Notes under the pieces: model-generated
What the model saw: the letters and a program-made list of their open reading frames with translations, nothing else
What the model was told of the DNA's origin: nothing
The model's database searches: none
Translations under genes and position numbers: made by a program
Source of the DNA: Kitasatospora sp. MAP12-44
GTDB taxonomy: Bacteria > Actinomycetota > Actinomycetes > Streptomycetales > Streptomycetaceae
Reading direction: 5' to 3'
Assembly: GCF_029892095.1 (NCBI RefSeq)
Contig: NZ_JARZAE010000004.1
Coordinates: forward strand, 3,472,001-3,536,000
DNA length: 64,000 nucleotides
In this document: positions 45,854 through 53,791 of the stretch, piece by piece
Layout: each line of letters starts with the position of its first letter
Numbering within the stretch: the stretch's first letter is position 1

Positions 45854-46900
45854 TCAGAAGTGCACCCGGCGGTCGTCAGGGGTGACCCGGTAGCGGATGC
45901 TCCACAGGTTGCGCCGGACATAGCTGCGCTGAAGCCAGCGATCGGTGCCGTCGTATCTGGCCGAGAAGGCCGAACGGGCGTGCAGCCCCTTGCGGTTGTT
46001 CACCAGCAGGGCCTGGCCCGGGGCGAGCCGCACCTCGTGCGCGACCTCGCGGCAGACCGCCTGCAGGCGCACCAGCGCCAGAGCGGCGGCCTCCGTCAGC
46101 GGTCGCACGCCGTTCGCCGAGACGGTGATCTCCGGGTACTCCGGGGAGCCGCTGATGATCGGCACGGCGTCGGAGAGCACCTCGCCACCGCCCGCGAAGG
46201 CCCGGGTGTAGCTGCCGGGAGCGTTCAACCGGTAAAGCGGGCTGCGGAGTTCGGCGAACGTACGGTCGTCGAGGGCGGCCCGGACGTCCCGGGCGTCGGC
46301 GTAGTAGGTGCTGGCCGTGCCCTCGGGCTCGCTGCGCAGGCAACTCAGTACCAGGAAGTCCGGGTTGGCCAGGTCGTAGCGCCCGATCGGGTCGTGCACG
46401 ATGTCGCTGTGGAAGTTCAGGAAGACCGCTGAGCCCTGGTTGGTCTGGGTGGTGGCGCCTGCCGCCACCGGCACCACGTCGTGCACCAGCCGGCCGGACT
46501 TCTCGGTGAGCACGCCCATCGGCTCACCGAGCAGACCGCTCAGCCCCAGCAGGACTCCCTCGGCCACGAAGGAGCGCTTGGCCTCGCTCGGACCGCCGTC
46601 CACCGGGGTCGGCGGCAGCTCGCGGTCCACCGGCAGATTGCGGACCAGCAGGACGCCCGGGGTGTCGATATGGCGCCCGAAGTCCAGCAGCTCGCACAGG
46701 ATCCCGGTGGGCAGTTGGGCGAAGAGCTGGTGGTAGCGGGTCAGCGCGTGGTCGATGCCGGTGGCCCGGTCGGGGGCGGGCAGCCCGCCGAGTCGGCGGC
46801 CCAGCGCGCGGCTCGCCAGGTCGGGCAGGGTCAACTCGGCGAAGGTGCGGGCGGGTTCGAGGGCGCTCAGGGTCAGCGCGGGGTCCAGGACGGTGGTCAT
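45854..46900 (-). CDS. TauD/TfdA Fe(II)/2-oxoglutarate dioxygenase, clavaminate synthase/asparagine oxygenase-like
   Basis: A 348-residue oxygenase. The HxD...H iron triad is visible: H164-S-D166 in FLNFHSDIVHD and the distal H307 in NNRKGLHARSAF, with downstream Arg for 2-oxoglutarate. The arrangement resembles AsnO/VioC-type amino-acid hydroxylases rather than taurine dioxygenase. It is the last gene of the operon, 4 nt after the aspartokinase, so a free or carrier-bound Asp/Asn-family amino acid or the acyl chain are candidate substrates (inference). Confidence 0.87.
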   Translation of the reverse strand: MTTVLDPALTLSALEPARTFAELTLPDLASRALGRRLGGLPAPDRATGIDHALTRYHQLFAQLPTGILCELLDFGRHIDTPGVLLVRNLPVDRELPPTPVDGGPSEAKRSFVAEGVLLGLSGLLGEPMGVLTEKSGRLVHDVVPVAAGATTQTNQGSAVFLNFHSDIVHDPIGRYDLANPDFLVLSCLRSEPEGTASTYYADARDVRAALDDRTFAELRSPLYRLNAPGSYTRAFAGGGEVLSDAVPIISGSPEYPEITVSANGVRPLTEAAALALVRLQAVCREVAHEVRLAPGQALLVNNRKGLHARSAFSARYDGTDRWLQRSYVRRNLWSIRYRVTPDDRRVHF

Positions 46901-46904
46901 CGGT

Positions 46905-48047
46905 TCACACTCCTTCGAGCTGGGCGGTGCGGGGTGCCACCCGCGGGTCGGCGTGGAGCGAGTCGGCGTAGAGCGGGTCGGGGTAGAGCTCGTCGTGCAG
47001 GCGCTGGGCGAGCCGGACCGCCCGGGTCGGGTCGGCCGCGATCCTGCAGTCGACGCCGTCGGGTCGGACCACGGTCACCGGCACGCCCACCGGCCGACCG
47101 GGGCGCAGCCCGGCGCCGCGGTGGAACGCCTCATGGTCCAGATAGCCGCCGACGGCCACGATCGGCTCCGCGCCCACCCGGACGGCCTCGACCCCGGCGC
47201 CGCACAGCGTCTGGTGCGCCTCGGCCGCCGCGGGCTCGTCCGGGTATGCCAGCGCCACCGCCCGGCGGTCCACCACCACCGCGCTGGATCCGCCACCACC
47301 GGCCGCGATGGTCGTCCCCGAGCGGTAGGGCGGCCGGTTGAGCCGGCAGACGATCTCGATGCCGCGCCGGCGGGCCAGCGCGACCGCGCCGCGGTGCAGC
47401 ACCTTGGCGCCGTACTGGGACATCAACTCGGCTGTCCGGTAGGAGACTTCACCCATCAGCCGGGCACCGGTCAGCAGGTTCGGATCGGCGCTGTAGACGC
47501 CGTCCACATCGGAGTGGATGGTGCAGCGCGGGGCTTCGAGCAGCATCGCCAGGACCACCGCCGAGAGGTCGGAGCTGTTCTTGCCGAGCCAGGTCGGGCG
47601 GCCGGACCGGTCCACCGCCTGGCCACCGGGCACCACCACCACCTCGTGCTCGGCCAGCGCCGCGCGCAGCGGCGCCGGATCGACCGCCTCAAGTCGGGCC
47701 CACAGGAAGGTGGAGTCGGTGCACAGTCCGAGCTGGTGGCCGGCCAGCACCACCGCGCTGCGGCCGGAACGCTGCAGCGCCGCCGCCAGCAGCTGGGCGC
47801 TGACGGTGTCGGCCAGCGTCACCAGGCCTGCCAGCGTGGCGTCCTGCGGCTGCGGATCGGTCCGCAGCAGCCGGGCGCGCAGCCGTTCGGTCTCGCCGCT
47901 CATCGCACTGACCACCACCACCAGCGGGCGCCGGGTGCGGGTCAGCCGGCGGTCCAGCGCGGCGGCGAGCTGCGGGTAGCCGGCCTCGGTACGGAAGGTC
48001 GAGCCGCCGAACTTCAGCACTTCGGGGGCGTCGGGTAGCCAGGTCAT
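46905..48047 (-). CDS. Aspartokinase-like amino-acid kinase, cluster paralogue
   Basis: A 380-residue kinase, expected to phosphorylate aspartate. Motifs: VLKFGGSTF (residues 10-18), STFLWARLEAVD region, TWLGKNSSDLSAVVLA, and SDVDGVYSADPNL, all in the aspartokinase order. After about residue 245 the sequence diverges from the usual paired ACT domains, so feedback control may be altered. ATG 48047 has CGGAG nine bases upstream. It is separate from any lysine or threonine gene and directly precedes the oxygenase. Confidence 0.88.
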   Translation of the reverse strand: MTWLPDAPEVLKFGGSTFRTEAGYPQLAAALDRRLTRTRRPLVVVVSAMSGETERLRARLLRTDPQPQDATLAGLVTLADTVSAQLLAAALQRSGRSAVVLAGHQLGLCTDSTFLWARLEAVDPAPLRAALAEHEVVVVPGGQAVDRSGRPTWLGKNSSDLSAVVLAMLLEAPRCTIHSDVDGVYSADPNLLTGARLMGEVSYRTAELMSQYGAKVLHRGAVALARRRGIEIVCRLNRPPYRSGTTIAAGGGGSSAVVVDRRAVALAYPDEPAAAEAHQTLCGAGVEAVRVGAEPIVAVGGYLDHEAFHRGAGLRPGRPVGVPVTVVRPDGVDCRIAADPTRAVRLAQRLHDELYPDPLYADSLHADPRVAPRTAQLEGV

Positions 48048-48313
48048 CGGGCAACTCCGTTCGGAAAAGGGTTGCTGCGAAAGGGAGTTCACGAGGGCGC
48101 GCGACATCCCGGCGCGGCGGTGACAGGCGCCGGGGTGGGGCGGACGTGACCGCGCGGCACTCGCCATCGTCGGGCCGGGGCGCGGGGGAAGTACAGGCGG
48201 CCGCCATCCAAGGGGCCGTTGCGGGGCATCGCCGCTCTCGATGGGCGGCGGGCAGCGATCGGGCGGCGGGCAGCGGTAGGGCGGCGGGCGGGCAGCGGGC
48301 GGGCGGGGCGCGG
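48048..48313. repeat. GC-rich gap with direct repeats (48243-48309)
   Basis: The 266-nt gap between the LuxR-type regulator and the aspartokinase contains three or four imperfect copies of GGGCGGCGGGCAGCG at 48243-48309. No gene or clear promoter is seen in the remainder. Confidence 0.55.
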
Positions 48314-49342
48314 CTACTGGGGCCCGTCGGCATCGTCCGCGAGGTTGAGACGGGCCGCCGCCATGCCGAGCTGGAAGCGCGTCTCCACCTTCAACTTCCC
48401 GCACATGCTGGCGAGATAGCGGCGCAGCGTGCGGGTGGAGATGCCCAGCCGGCGCGAGATGAAGTCGTCCGAGCGGCCGCGGGTGAGCTCACCGAGGATC
48501 GAGAGCTCGATCTCCTCGAAGATGCCCTCCTCGTACTCGGCGCCGGTCACAGGCCTGGCGTTGTCCCAGATGTGCTCGAAGATCAGGGCCAGGAAGTCCA
48601 CCACGGGCGGATCGCGGAACAGCGCCGCGCCACCGCCCTGGACCGAGACGACGGCCACCGACCCGTCCATCAGGATGATCCGGCCGGGCACCACCGCGGC
48701 CGTCCTGACCTGGGCGCCGAGCTCCTGGAGCGAGATGATGTGCTGGAAGGAGTCGCGCTGGCGGCGCGCGGTGTGCGGGACCACCGAGCGGTACTCGACA
48801 CCGCGGCTGAGCAGCTCGCGGTCCAGTTCGAGGGCGGCCTGCAGTGCCTCCGGCGGTCCCATCGTGGGGTGGGCGGCCAGCACGGAGTTCTGCACCGCGC
48901 CCGAGAGGTCGGTGAGGCGTCTTCGCACCTTCTCGCTCTCGGTCAGCATCTCGGTGGTGGAGCTCGCGAACTGCTTGCGCTGCTGCGAGCGGTAGATCGG
49001 ACCCAGCGCGCCCAGTTCGCGCCTGGTCCGATCGCTGTGCCGCATCAGCCGGTGCGCCTCGACCTGCAGCGGGGCGGTGAGTTCGGCGACCGCCAGGTCG
49101 GGCGGCGCGGCCTCGTATCCGCCCGGGGTGGCCAGGCTCGGGCGGAGCAGGTGCTGGGAGACCAGCTTGACGATGCGCCGGCGGGTTTCCGAGGGTTCGA
49201 GATCGAGCGAGTCGAGGCAGCTCTCCAGACTGGTCGAGATCTCCAGGAAGAACCGGTAGATCCGAACGTCCTCCGGATCCAGCACGGCGGCAGGTGCCTC
49301 CGGGTCATTGGGCACGTCGAGCGAGAACCCGTTTTCGATCAC
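48314..49342 (-). CDS. LuxR-type HTH transcriptional regulator
   Basis: A 342-residue regulator. The last 65 or so residues hold a LuxR-like HTH (ISILGELTRGRSDDFISRRLGISTRTLRRYLASMCGKLKV variant: LSILGELTRGRSDDF, RRLGISTRTLRRY). The N-terminal two thirds have no Walker or receiver motif and may be a sensor domain. GTG 49342 is used with GGGGGAAG upstream; the longer frame to 49465 begins with hydrophobic residues and lacks support. Likely cluster-specific. Confidence 0.82.
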   Translation of the reverse strand: MIENGFSLDVPNDPEAPAAVLDPEDVRIYRFFLEISTSLESCLDSLDLEPSETRRRIVKLVSQHLLRPSLATPGGYEAAPPDLAVAELTAPLQVEAHRLMRHSDRTRRELGALGPIYRSQQRKQFASSTTEMLTESEKVRRRLTDLSGAVQNSVLAAHPTMGPPEALQAALELDRELLSRGVEYRSVVPHTARRQRDSFQHIISLQELGAQVRTAAVVPGRIILMDGSVAVVSVQGGGAALFRDPPVVDFLALIFEHIWDNARPVTGAEYEEGIFEEIELSILGELTRGRSDDFISRRLGISTRTLRRYLASMCGKLKVETRFQLGMAAARLNLADDADGPQ

Positions 49343-49534
49343 GCTTCCCCCAAGAATGATCCGCCGAGCCTGTTCGGACGGCAGCCGGCGCCGCCACCGG
49401 AGCAGCCTGGCATCCAGCGGCCACAGGCTAGCAAGACACAGGAGAAACGCGCATGCCCAATGCATGAAAATCCAGCATCGGCCCAGAGCTTTGATGAATC
49501 GTCAATAAAGGTGAAACACAAGGTAGTTGATCGT

Positions 49535-49993
49535 TCAGTTGCGCACCGGCTTCGCCTCGCGTTGGGCCTTGCCCGCAGTGGCCTTGGCGATTCCGAACGG
49601 CGGCATGTTGCGGTAAACGGTGTGCATCTTCTCCGGATCCACGATGTAGGCCTCGTGGTAGATCCCCACCGCACCGTGGTCCCCGATGGCGCGGTTGAAG
49701 CGCTGCCAGGCCGGCCGGTGCGAGGCCTCGGAGTTGCGGGAATAGGCGAGCAGGTCATCCATGCTGCGCCAGTACTGCAGCACCAGCACGGTCCGGTTCA
49801 GCCAGGTCCGCGATCCGAGGAAACCGTACTCGCGCTGCTTGTTCAGCTCGATCAGCATCGGCACCATCGCGATGAAGGACGGCAGCCAGCGGTGCACCAG
49901 CCAGAAGTTGTTCACCCGCATGCCGATCAGGAACACCACCGTGCCGGCCGGCGGATCCGCGATCTGCGGGACGGTCTGGACCTTGTTTGCCAT
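49535..49993 (-). CDS. DUF4188 domain protein
   Basis: A 152-residue protein with VVFLIGMRVNNFWLVHRWLPSF near the start, RTWLNRTVLVLQYWRSMDDLLAYSR, and HEAYIVDPEKMHTVYRNMPPFGIAKAT, the DUF4188 (putative monooxygenase-like) family. It follows the aldehyde dehydrogenase. A role in handling an aldehyde or aldoxime has been proposed for relatives, but none is shown here. Confidence 0.8.
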   Translation of the reverse strand: MANKVQTVPQIADPPAGTVVFLIGMRVNNFWLVHRWLPSFIAMVPMLIELNKQREYGFLGSRTWLNRTVLVLQYWRSMDDLLAYSRNSEASHRPAWQRFNRAIGDHGAVGIYHEAYIVDPEKMHTVYRNMPPFGIAKATAGKAQREAKPVRN

Positions 49994-50010
49994 GACGGAC
50001 CTCTCTCTTG

Positions 50011-50050
50011 CGATCTCTTGCGATCACTTGCGATCACTTGCGATCTCTTC
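50011..50050. repeat. Four 10-bp tandem repeats upstream of the DUF4188 gene
   Basis: CGATCWCTTG (W = A or T) repeats at 10-bp steps: 50011-50020, 50021-50030, 50031-50040 and 50041-50050, the last with one change, and a partial copy on the left. It fills the gap between the aldehyde dehydrogenase stop (50054) and the DUF4188 start (49993). The period equals one helical turn. Confidence 0.7.
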
Positions 50051-50053
50051 CGG

Positions 50054-51502
50054 TTAGAACGGGTAGCCCCGGCTGGGGGTGGAAACGGTGCGGGTGTGCC
50101 AGCGGGTGAAGGCCTCCACGCCGGCCGGGCCGCCGAAGCCGCCCCCGTTGCCGGAGGCACCGACGCCGCCGAACGGCAGGGCCGGGTCGTGGTTCACGGT
50201 CTGGTCGCCGACGTGCACGGTCCCGCAGCGCAGCCGGGCCGCGATCGCCGCGCCCCGCTCGGGATCGGCGCAGTAGACCGCCGCGGTCAGCCCGTAGTCG
50301 CTGTCGTTGGCCAGCGCCACCGCCTCGTCCTCGTCGCGGTAGGGGGTGACCAGCGCGACCGGGCCGAAGACCTCGGTGTGGAAGACGTCGGCGCGCGGCG
50401 AGACGTCGGCGAGCACGGTGGGCGGGAAGAACGCGCCGTCCGGGCGGCCACCGGTGACCAGCCTGGCGCCCTGGGCGACGGCCCGCTCCACCGCGTCGGC
50501 CACCCGGCGCACCTGGTGGGCGTCGATCAGCGGGCCGATCTGGGCGTCGGAGCCGTTCGGGTCGCCGATCCGCAGCGCGGCCGCGTGCCGGGCCAGTGCC
50601 TCGGTGTAGGCCTCCACCAGGTCCTCGTGCACCAGGTGGCGGCGGGCGGCCATGCAGATCTGGCCCTGGTGCAGGAAGGCGCCCCAGGAGCCGGCCGACG
50701 CGGCGAGCTCGACGTCGGCGTCGGCCGCCACGATGAAGGCGTTCTGCCCGCCGAGCTCCAGGATCACCCGCTTCAGCAGCCGGCCGCAGGCCGCGCCGAC
50801 CTCGCGTCCGACCTCGGTCGAGCCGGTGAAGGAGACCACCGCGACGTCCGGTGCCTCGACCAGGGCGCGGCCCGCCTCGGCGTCGCCGTGCACCACCTGC
50901 AGCACGTTGGCGGGCAGGCCGGCCTCGGCCAGCACCTCGGCGAAGAGCCGGCCGCCGGACAGCGGGGTGTGCGGATCGGGCTTGAGGACCACCGCGTTGC
51001 CCAGCGCCAGGGCCGGCGCCACCGAGCGCATCCCCAGCAGCAGCGGGAAGTTCCACGGGACGATGACGCCCGCGACGCCCAGCGGCACCCGGCGGATGGT
51101 GGCAACCCGGCTCGGGTCCGGGCCCGCCACCTCGCTCGCGCTCTCGTCGAGCTGCCCGGCGAGGCCGGCGGCGTGCCGCAACTCGCCTGCCGCGGCGTGG
51201 ACTTCGAAGAAGGCCTTGGCGGTGATCGAGCCGCTCTCGCGGACCAGCAGCTCGATCGCCTGCGGCGCCCGCTCGATCAGCAGGTCGGCCGCGCGCAGCA
51301 GCACCCGGGCCCGCTCGCGGGCCGGGCGGGCCGCCCAGTCGGCCTGGGCGGCGACCGCCCGCCGGGTGGCGCCCAGCACGACGCCGGTGGTGGAGAGTTC
51401 GACGGTGCCCAGCGCCTCGCCGGTGGCGGCGTCGCGACTGATCAGCAGCTGGGCGGGGGCCTGGGCGGACGGGGTGGCGTGGTCGGTGGTGCTCGCGCTC
51501 AC
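50054..51502 (-). CDS. Aldehyde dehydrogenase
   Basis: A 482-residue NAD(P)-dependent enzyme of the ALDH superfamily. PWNFPLLLGMRSVAPALALGNAVVLKP (cofactor segment), GSTEVGREV, the catalytic Glu in ILELGGQNAF and Cys in QGQICMAARR are present. It oxidises an aldehyde to an acid, or an aldehyde made by the pathway. GTG 51502 overlaps the preceding stop by GTGA. Confidence 0.93.
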   Translation of the reverse strand: MSASTTDHATPSAQAPAQLLISRDAATGEALGTVELSTTGVVLGATRRAVAAQADWAARPARERARVLLRAADLLIERAPQAIELLVRESGSITAKAFFEVHAAAGELRHAAGLAGQLDESASEVAGPDPSRVATIRRVPLGVAGVIVPWNFPLLLGMRSVAPALALGNAVVLKPDPHTPLSGGRLFAEVLAEAGLPANVLQVVHGDAEAGRALVEAPDVAVVSFTGSTEVGREVGAACGRLLKRVILELGGQNAFIVAADADVELAASAGSWGAFLHQGQICMAARRHLVHEDLVEAYTEALARHAAALRIGDPNGSDAQIGPLIDAHQVRRVADAVERAVAQGARLVTGGRPDGAFFPPTVLADVSPRADVFHTEVFGPVALVTPYRDEDEAVALANDSDYGLTAAVYCADPERGAAIAARLRCGTVHVGDQTVNHDPALPFGGVGASGNGGGFGGPAGVEAFTRWHTRTVSTPSRGYPF

Positions 51503-51921
51503 GTGGGCTCCTCGGTCGGCGCGTCCGGTGGGGTGGCGGTGCGGGTCAGTAGGGCGAAGGCGGTGGTGATGCCCCCGGTGGTGGTCACGGAGAGTTGGAC
51601 GTCGCCGCGCAGGACCTGGGCGGCATAGCGCGCGACCTCGCCGTGGAAGAGCAGCGTGCAGGGACCGTCCCCGGGGCAGCGGACCTCGATCTCGGTCCAC
51701 CGGCCGGCGATCCGCGGCGGCGCGGCCAGCGCCCGGAAGGCCGCCTGGCGCACCGCCCAGAGCCGGGCAAGACGGTCGATCGGCAGCCCGGCGAGATCGC
51801 CGTCCCAGTCCCGGAAGAGCGCCCGGACGCGCTGCGGATGGTGGCGCAGCAGCCGCTCCAGCATCGCCGAGCCGACCGAGTACGCACCCACCCGCAGCAC
51901 GGTGCGGCCCGGCTCAGGCAT
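51499..51921 (-). CDS. AcpS-like (holo-ACP synthase superfamily) protein, degenerate
   Basis: A 140-residue protein. The opening RVGAYSVGSAMLERLLRHHPQRVRALF and RLARLWAVRQAAFRAL align with the AcpS GIDxVxI and WAxKEAxxKAL regions, but the metal-binding Asp of the first motif and the Lys-Glu of the second are replaced (Y-S and R-Q-A). It is thus unlikely to be an active phosphopantetheinyl transferase, and may bind an ACP. It overlaps the ACP gene by 8 nt. Confidence 0.55.
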   Translation of the reverse strand: MPEPGRTVLRVGAYSVGSAMLERLLRHHPQRVRALFRDWDGDLAGLPIDRLARLWAVRQAAFRALAAPPRIAGRWTEIEVRCPGDGPCTLLFHGEVARYAAQVLRGDVQLSVTTTGGITTAFALLTRTATPPDAPTEEPT

Positions 51922-52330
51922 GGCTGACGCAGTGCTCGGCGCCCAGCGCGGACTCGATCATCGCGACCAGGTTGCCGACCGTCAGGAAGAGCAGCATCCG
52001 GTCCAGCGTGAGCCGGCCCTCGCTCCACTCCTCGGGGACGATCTGCGGCATCACCCGGCCCAGTTGCAGCAGTCCGCGCCGGGTGATCCGGCCCCGCTCG
52101 TCGCAGAACTCGCCGTCCGGGACCGGGCCCTGCAGCTGTTCGGCGCACCAGCGCGGCGACAGCAGCACCGGCAGGCTGCACTCGACCCGGAACATCAGGT
52201 CGAGCAGGCTCAGCGAGTCCACGCCGAGCTCGCCCAGCAGCGCGGTGTCCGGGCAGTACTCGCCCGGTCGCAGGCCGAAGGTCTCCTCGACCGCGACCCG
52301 CACCACCTGGGAGACGTCGTACCTGGTCAT
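51914..52330 (-). CDS. Acyl carrier protein with an enlarged helix II-IV region
   Basis: A 138-residue ACP, longer than the usual 75-85. The phosphopantetheine Ser is S39 in LGELGVDSLSLLDLMFRVE. The ordinary C-terminal helix (LFLTVGNLVAMIESAL, residues 114-129) is delayed by an insertion of about 50 residues that contains DERGRITRRGLLQLGRV. ATG 52330 overlaps the sigma-factor stop (ATGA). It presumably carries the growing or finished acyl chain. Confidence 0.88.
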   Translation of the reverse strand: MTRYDVSQVVRVAVEETFGLRPGEYCPDTALLGELGVDSLSLLDLMFRVECSLPVLLSPRWCAEQLQGPVPDGEFCDERGRITRRGLLQLGRVMPQIVPEEWSEGRLTLDRMLLFLTVGNLVAMIESALGAEHCVSHA

Positions 52331-52908
52331 ACCGTCACCTCCTGGCCGGCCTCGGCGGCCTCCTTGGCGTCCAGCGCGCGGCGCAGCCGGCGCAGGCAGC
52401 GGGTACGAATCGGCCCGACCGAGCCGACGGTCATCCCCAGCGCGGCGGCGATCTCGTCGTACGAGGCGGGCGGATCGGCCAGCGCCAGCTTCAGCAGCTC
52501 CTGGCACTGCCCGGACAGGCAGCCAAGCGCGCCGGCCACCTCCCCCGCCTGCTGGGCGGCGATCAGCAGCTGCTCGGGGCTCTCGCCGTGGCCGACGTAG
52601 CCGTCCAGCGTCTCGGCGTCGCCGACCACCACCAGGCGCCGCCCGCGGGTCACCACCTTGAGCGCCTCGCGCCGGGCGACGGTGGCCAGCCAGTGGCCGA
52701 GCCGCTCCGGATCGCGTATCCGGTCCACGTTCTGGACGAGTTTGAGCCAGGTGAGCTGACGGACGTCCTCGGCGTCCGCGGCGCTGAGCCGGTAGGAGCG
52801 GAGCACCGCGCCGATCAGGCGGGTGAACCGCTCCACCATCTCGTCCCAGGCCGCCTGTTCTCCCTTCGAGCATCTGGTCAGCAGATCCGAGTTGGGTGTG
52901 CCGTGCAT
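52327..52908 (-). CDS. ECF-type RNA polymerase sigma factor
   Basis: A 193-residue sigma factor. Region 2 (AWDEMVERFTRLIGAVLRSYRLSAADAEDVRQLTWLKL, with the DAEDVRQ polymerase/-10 segment) and region 4 (LKLALADPPASYDEIAAALGMTVGSVGPIRTRCLRRLRRAL) are present. No anti-sigma gene adjoins. ATG 52908 has GGGGGAGG about six bases upstream. It ends inside the start of the ACP gene, so the regulator and a biosynthetic protein are translationally coupled. Confidence 0.92.
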   Translation of the reverse strand: MHGTPNSDLLTRCSKGEQAAWDEMVERFTRLIGAVLRSYRLSAADAEDVRQLTWLKLVQNVDRIRDPERLGHWLATVARREALKVVTRGRRLVVVGDAETLDGYVGHGESPEQLLIAAQQAGEVAGALGCLSGQCQELLKLALADPPASYDEIAAALGMTVGSVGPIRTRCLRRLRRALDAKEAAEAGQEVTV

Positions 52909-52978
52909 GTGAGGCCTCCCCCTTGGCGACAGGTCAATTGCAAGGGCAGCGAGCGGTCCGGACAAGCGAGCGAGGTTG

Positions 52979-53782
52979 TCAGGACCCGGACTGTCCTGGT
53001 CCGGACGATCCGGCGGGCAGCAGTTCGGCCATCGCCGAGCGCAGCCGTACGGGTACCGGGCCGGGCTGCGCCTCGGTGTGCCGGATGGCCACCCCGAGTG
53101 CGAAGCGGTCCCACACCTGGAGCACCTCGACCTGCCAGAGCGGGCGCTCCTCGGCCGGGATCTCGTCGTCGACCAGGGCGAAGCTGCCGTCCCGCAGCAG
53201 GTGCACCGAGAAGGCGTCGAACCCCCGGCACATGCCCATCCCGGTGGCCTTGGTGTAGGCCTCCTTGGCCACCCAGGAGTCGGCGAAGGCCAGGCCCCGC
53301 TGGGTGTCGGTGTGCCGGGCCAGCACCTCGGTCTCCAGGTGGGTGAGCACCTTGGGCGCCAGCTTGACCGCCTCCGGGCGGGCCGGCGTCTGCTCGACGT
53401 CGACCCCGCAGCGCAGGTCGCGCACCACGATGGCGGCGATCAGGCCGTTGGTGTGGGTGATGTTGAAGTCGAGCCCCCAGTCGGCGCCCTCGATCTCCGG
53501 TCGCCCGTAGGTGCCGGTGTTGAAGCGCCAGCCCTCGGGCGGCACGTCGGCGTACTCCGAGAGCACCCGGCGGGCCAGCAGCCTGGCCCCCAGGAAGCGG
53601 CGGCGGGAGGCCGGCGAGATCAGCCGGTCGTGACGCTGCCGCTCCTGGTCGGTGAGCGCCGCGAGTCCGCCGAGCGCGGCGGCGAACGCGTCGACGCTGT
53701 CCTCGGGCAGCAGCCAGACGTCCGCACGGTCGGCGAGCAGGTCCGACGGCCCGTCGGCCGCCGCGGACAGCGTCTGGGACAT
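52979..53782 (-). CDS. 4'-phosphopantetheinyl transferase, Sfp type
   Basis: A 267-residue enzyme that primes carrier-protein domains from CoA. Mg/CoA motifs are intact: FNITHTNG, GVDVEQ with D128 and E130, and WVAKEAYTKATG with W170, K173 and E174. It activates the cluster's carrier proteins, in contrast to the degenerate AcpS-like protein. It is 9 nt after the acyl-CoA dehydrogenase gene. Confidence 0.95.
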   Translation of the reverse strand: MSQTLSAAADGPSDLLADRADVWLLPEDSVDAFAAALGGLAALTDQERQRHDRLISPASRRRFLGARLLARRVLSEYADVPPEGWRFNTGTYGRPEIEGADWGLDFNITHTNGLIAAIVVRDLRCGVDVEQTPARPEAVKLAPKVLTHLETEVLARHTDTQRGLAFADSWVAKEAYTKATGMGMCRGFDAFSVHLLRDGSFALVDDEIPAEERPLWQVEVLQVWDRFALGVAIRHTEAQPGPVPVRLRSAMAELLPAGSSGPGQSGS

Positions 53783-53791
53783 GGTGGCCTC

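Noticed and set aside
50011..50050. CRISPR-like array
   Set aside because: The 10-bp units are contiguous with no spacers, and no cas gene is near.
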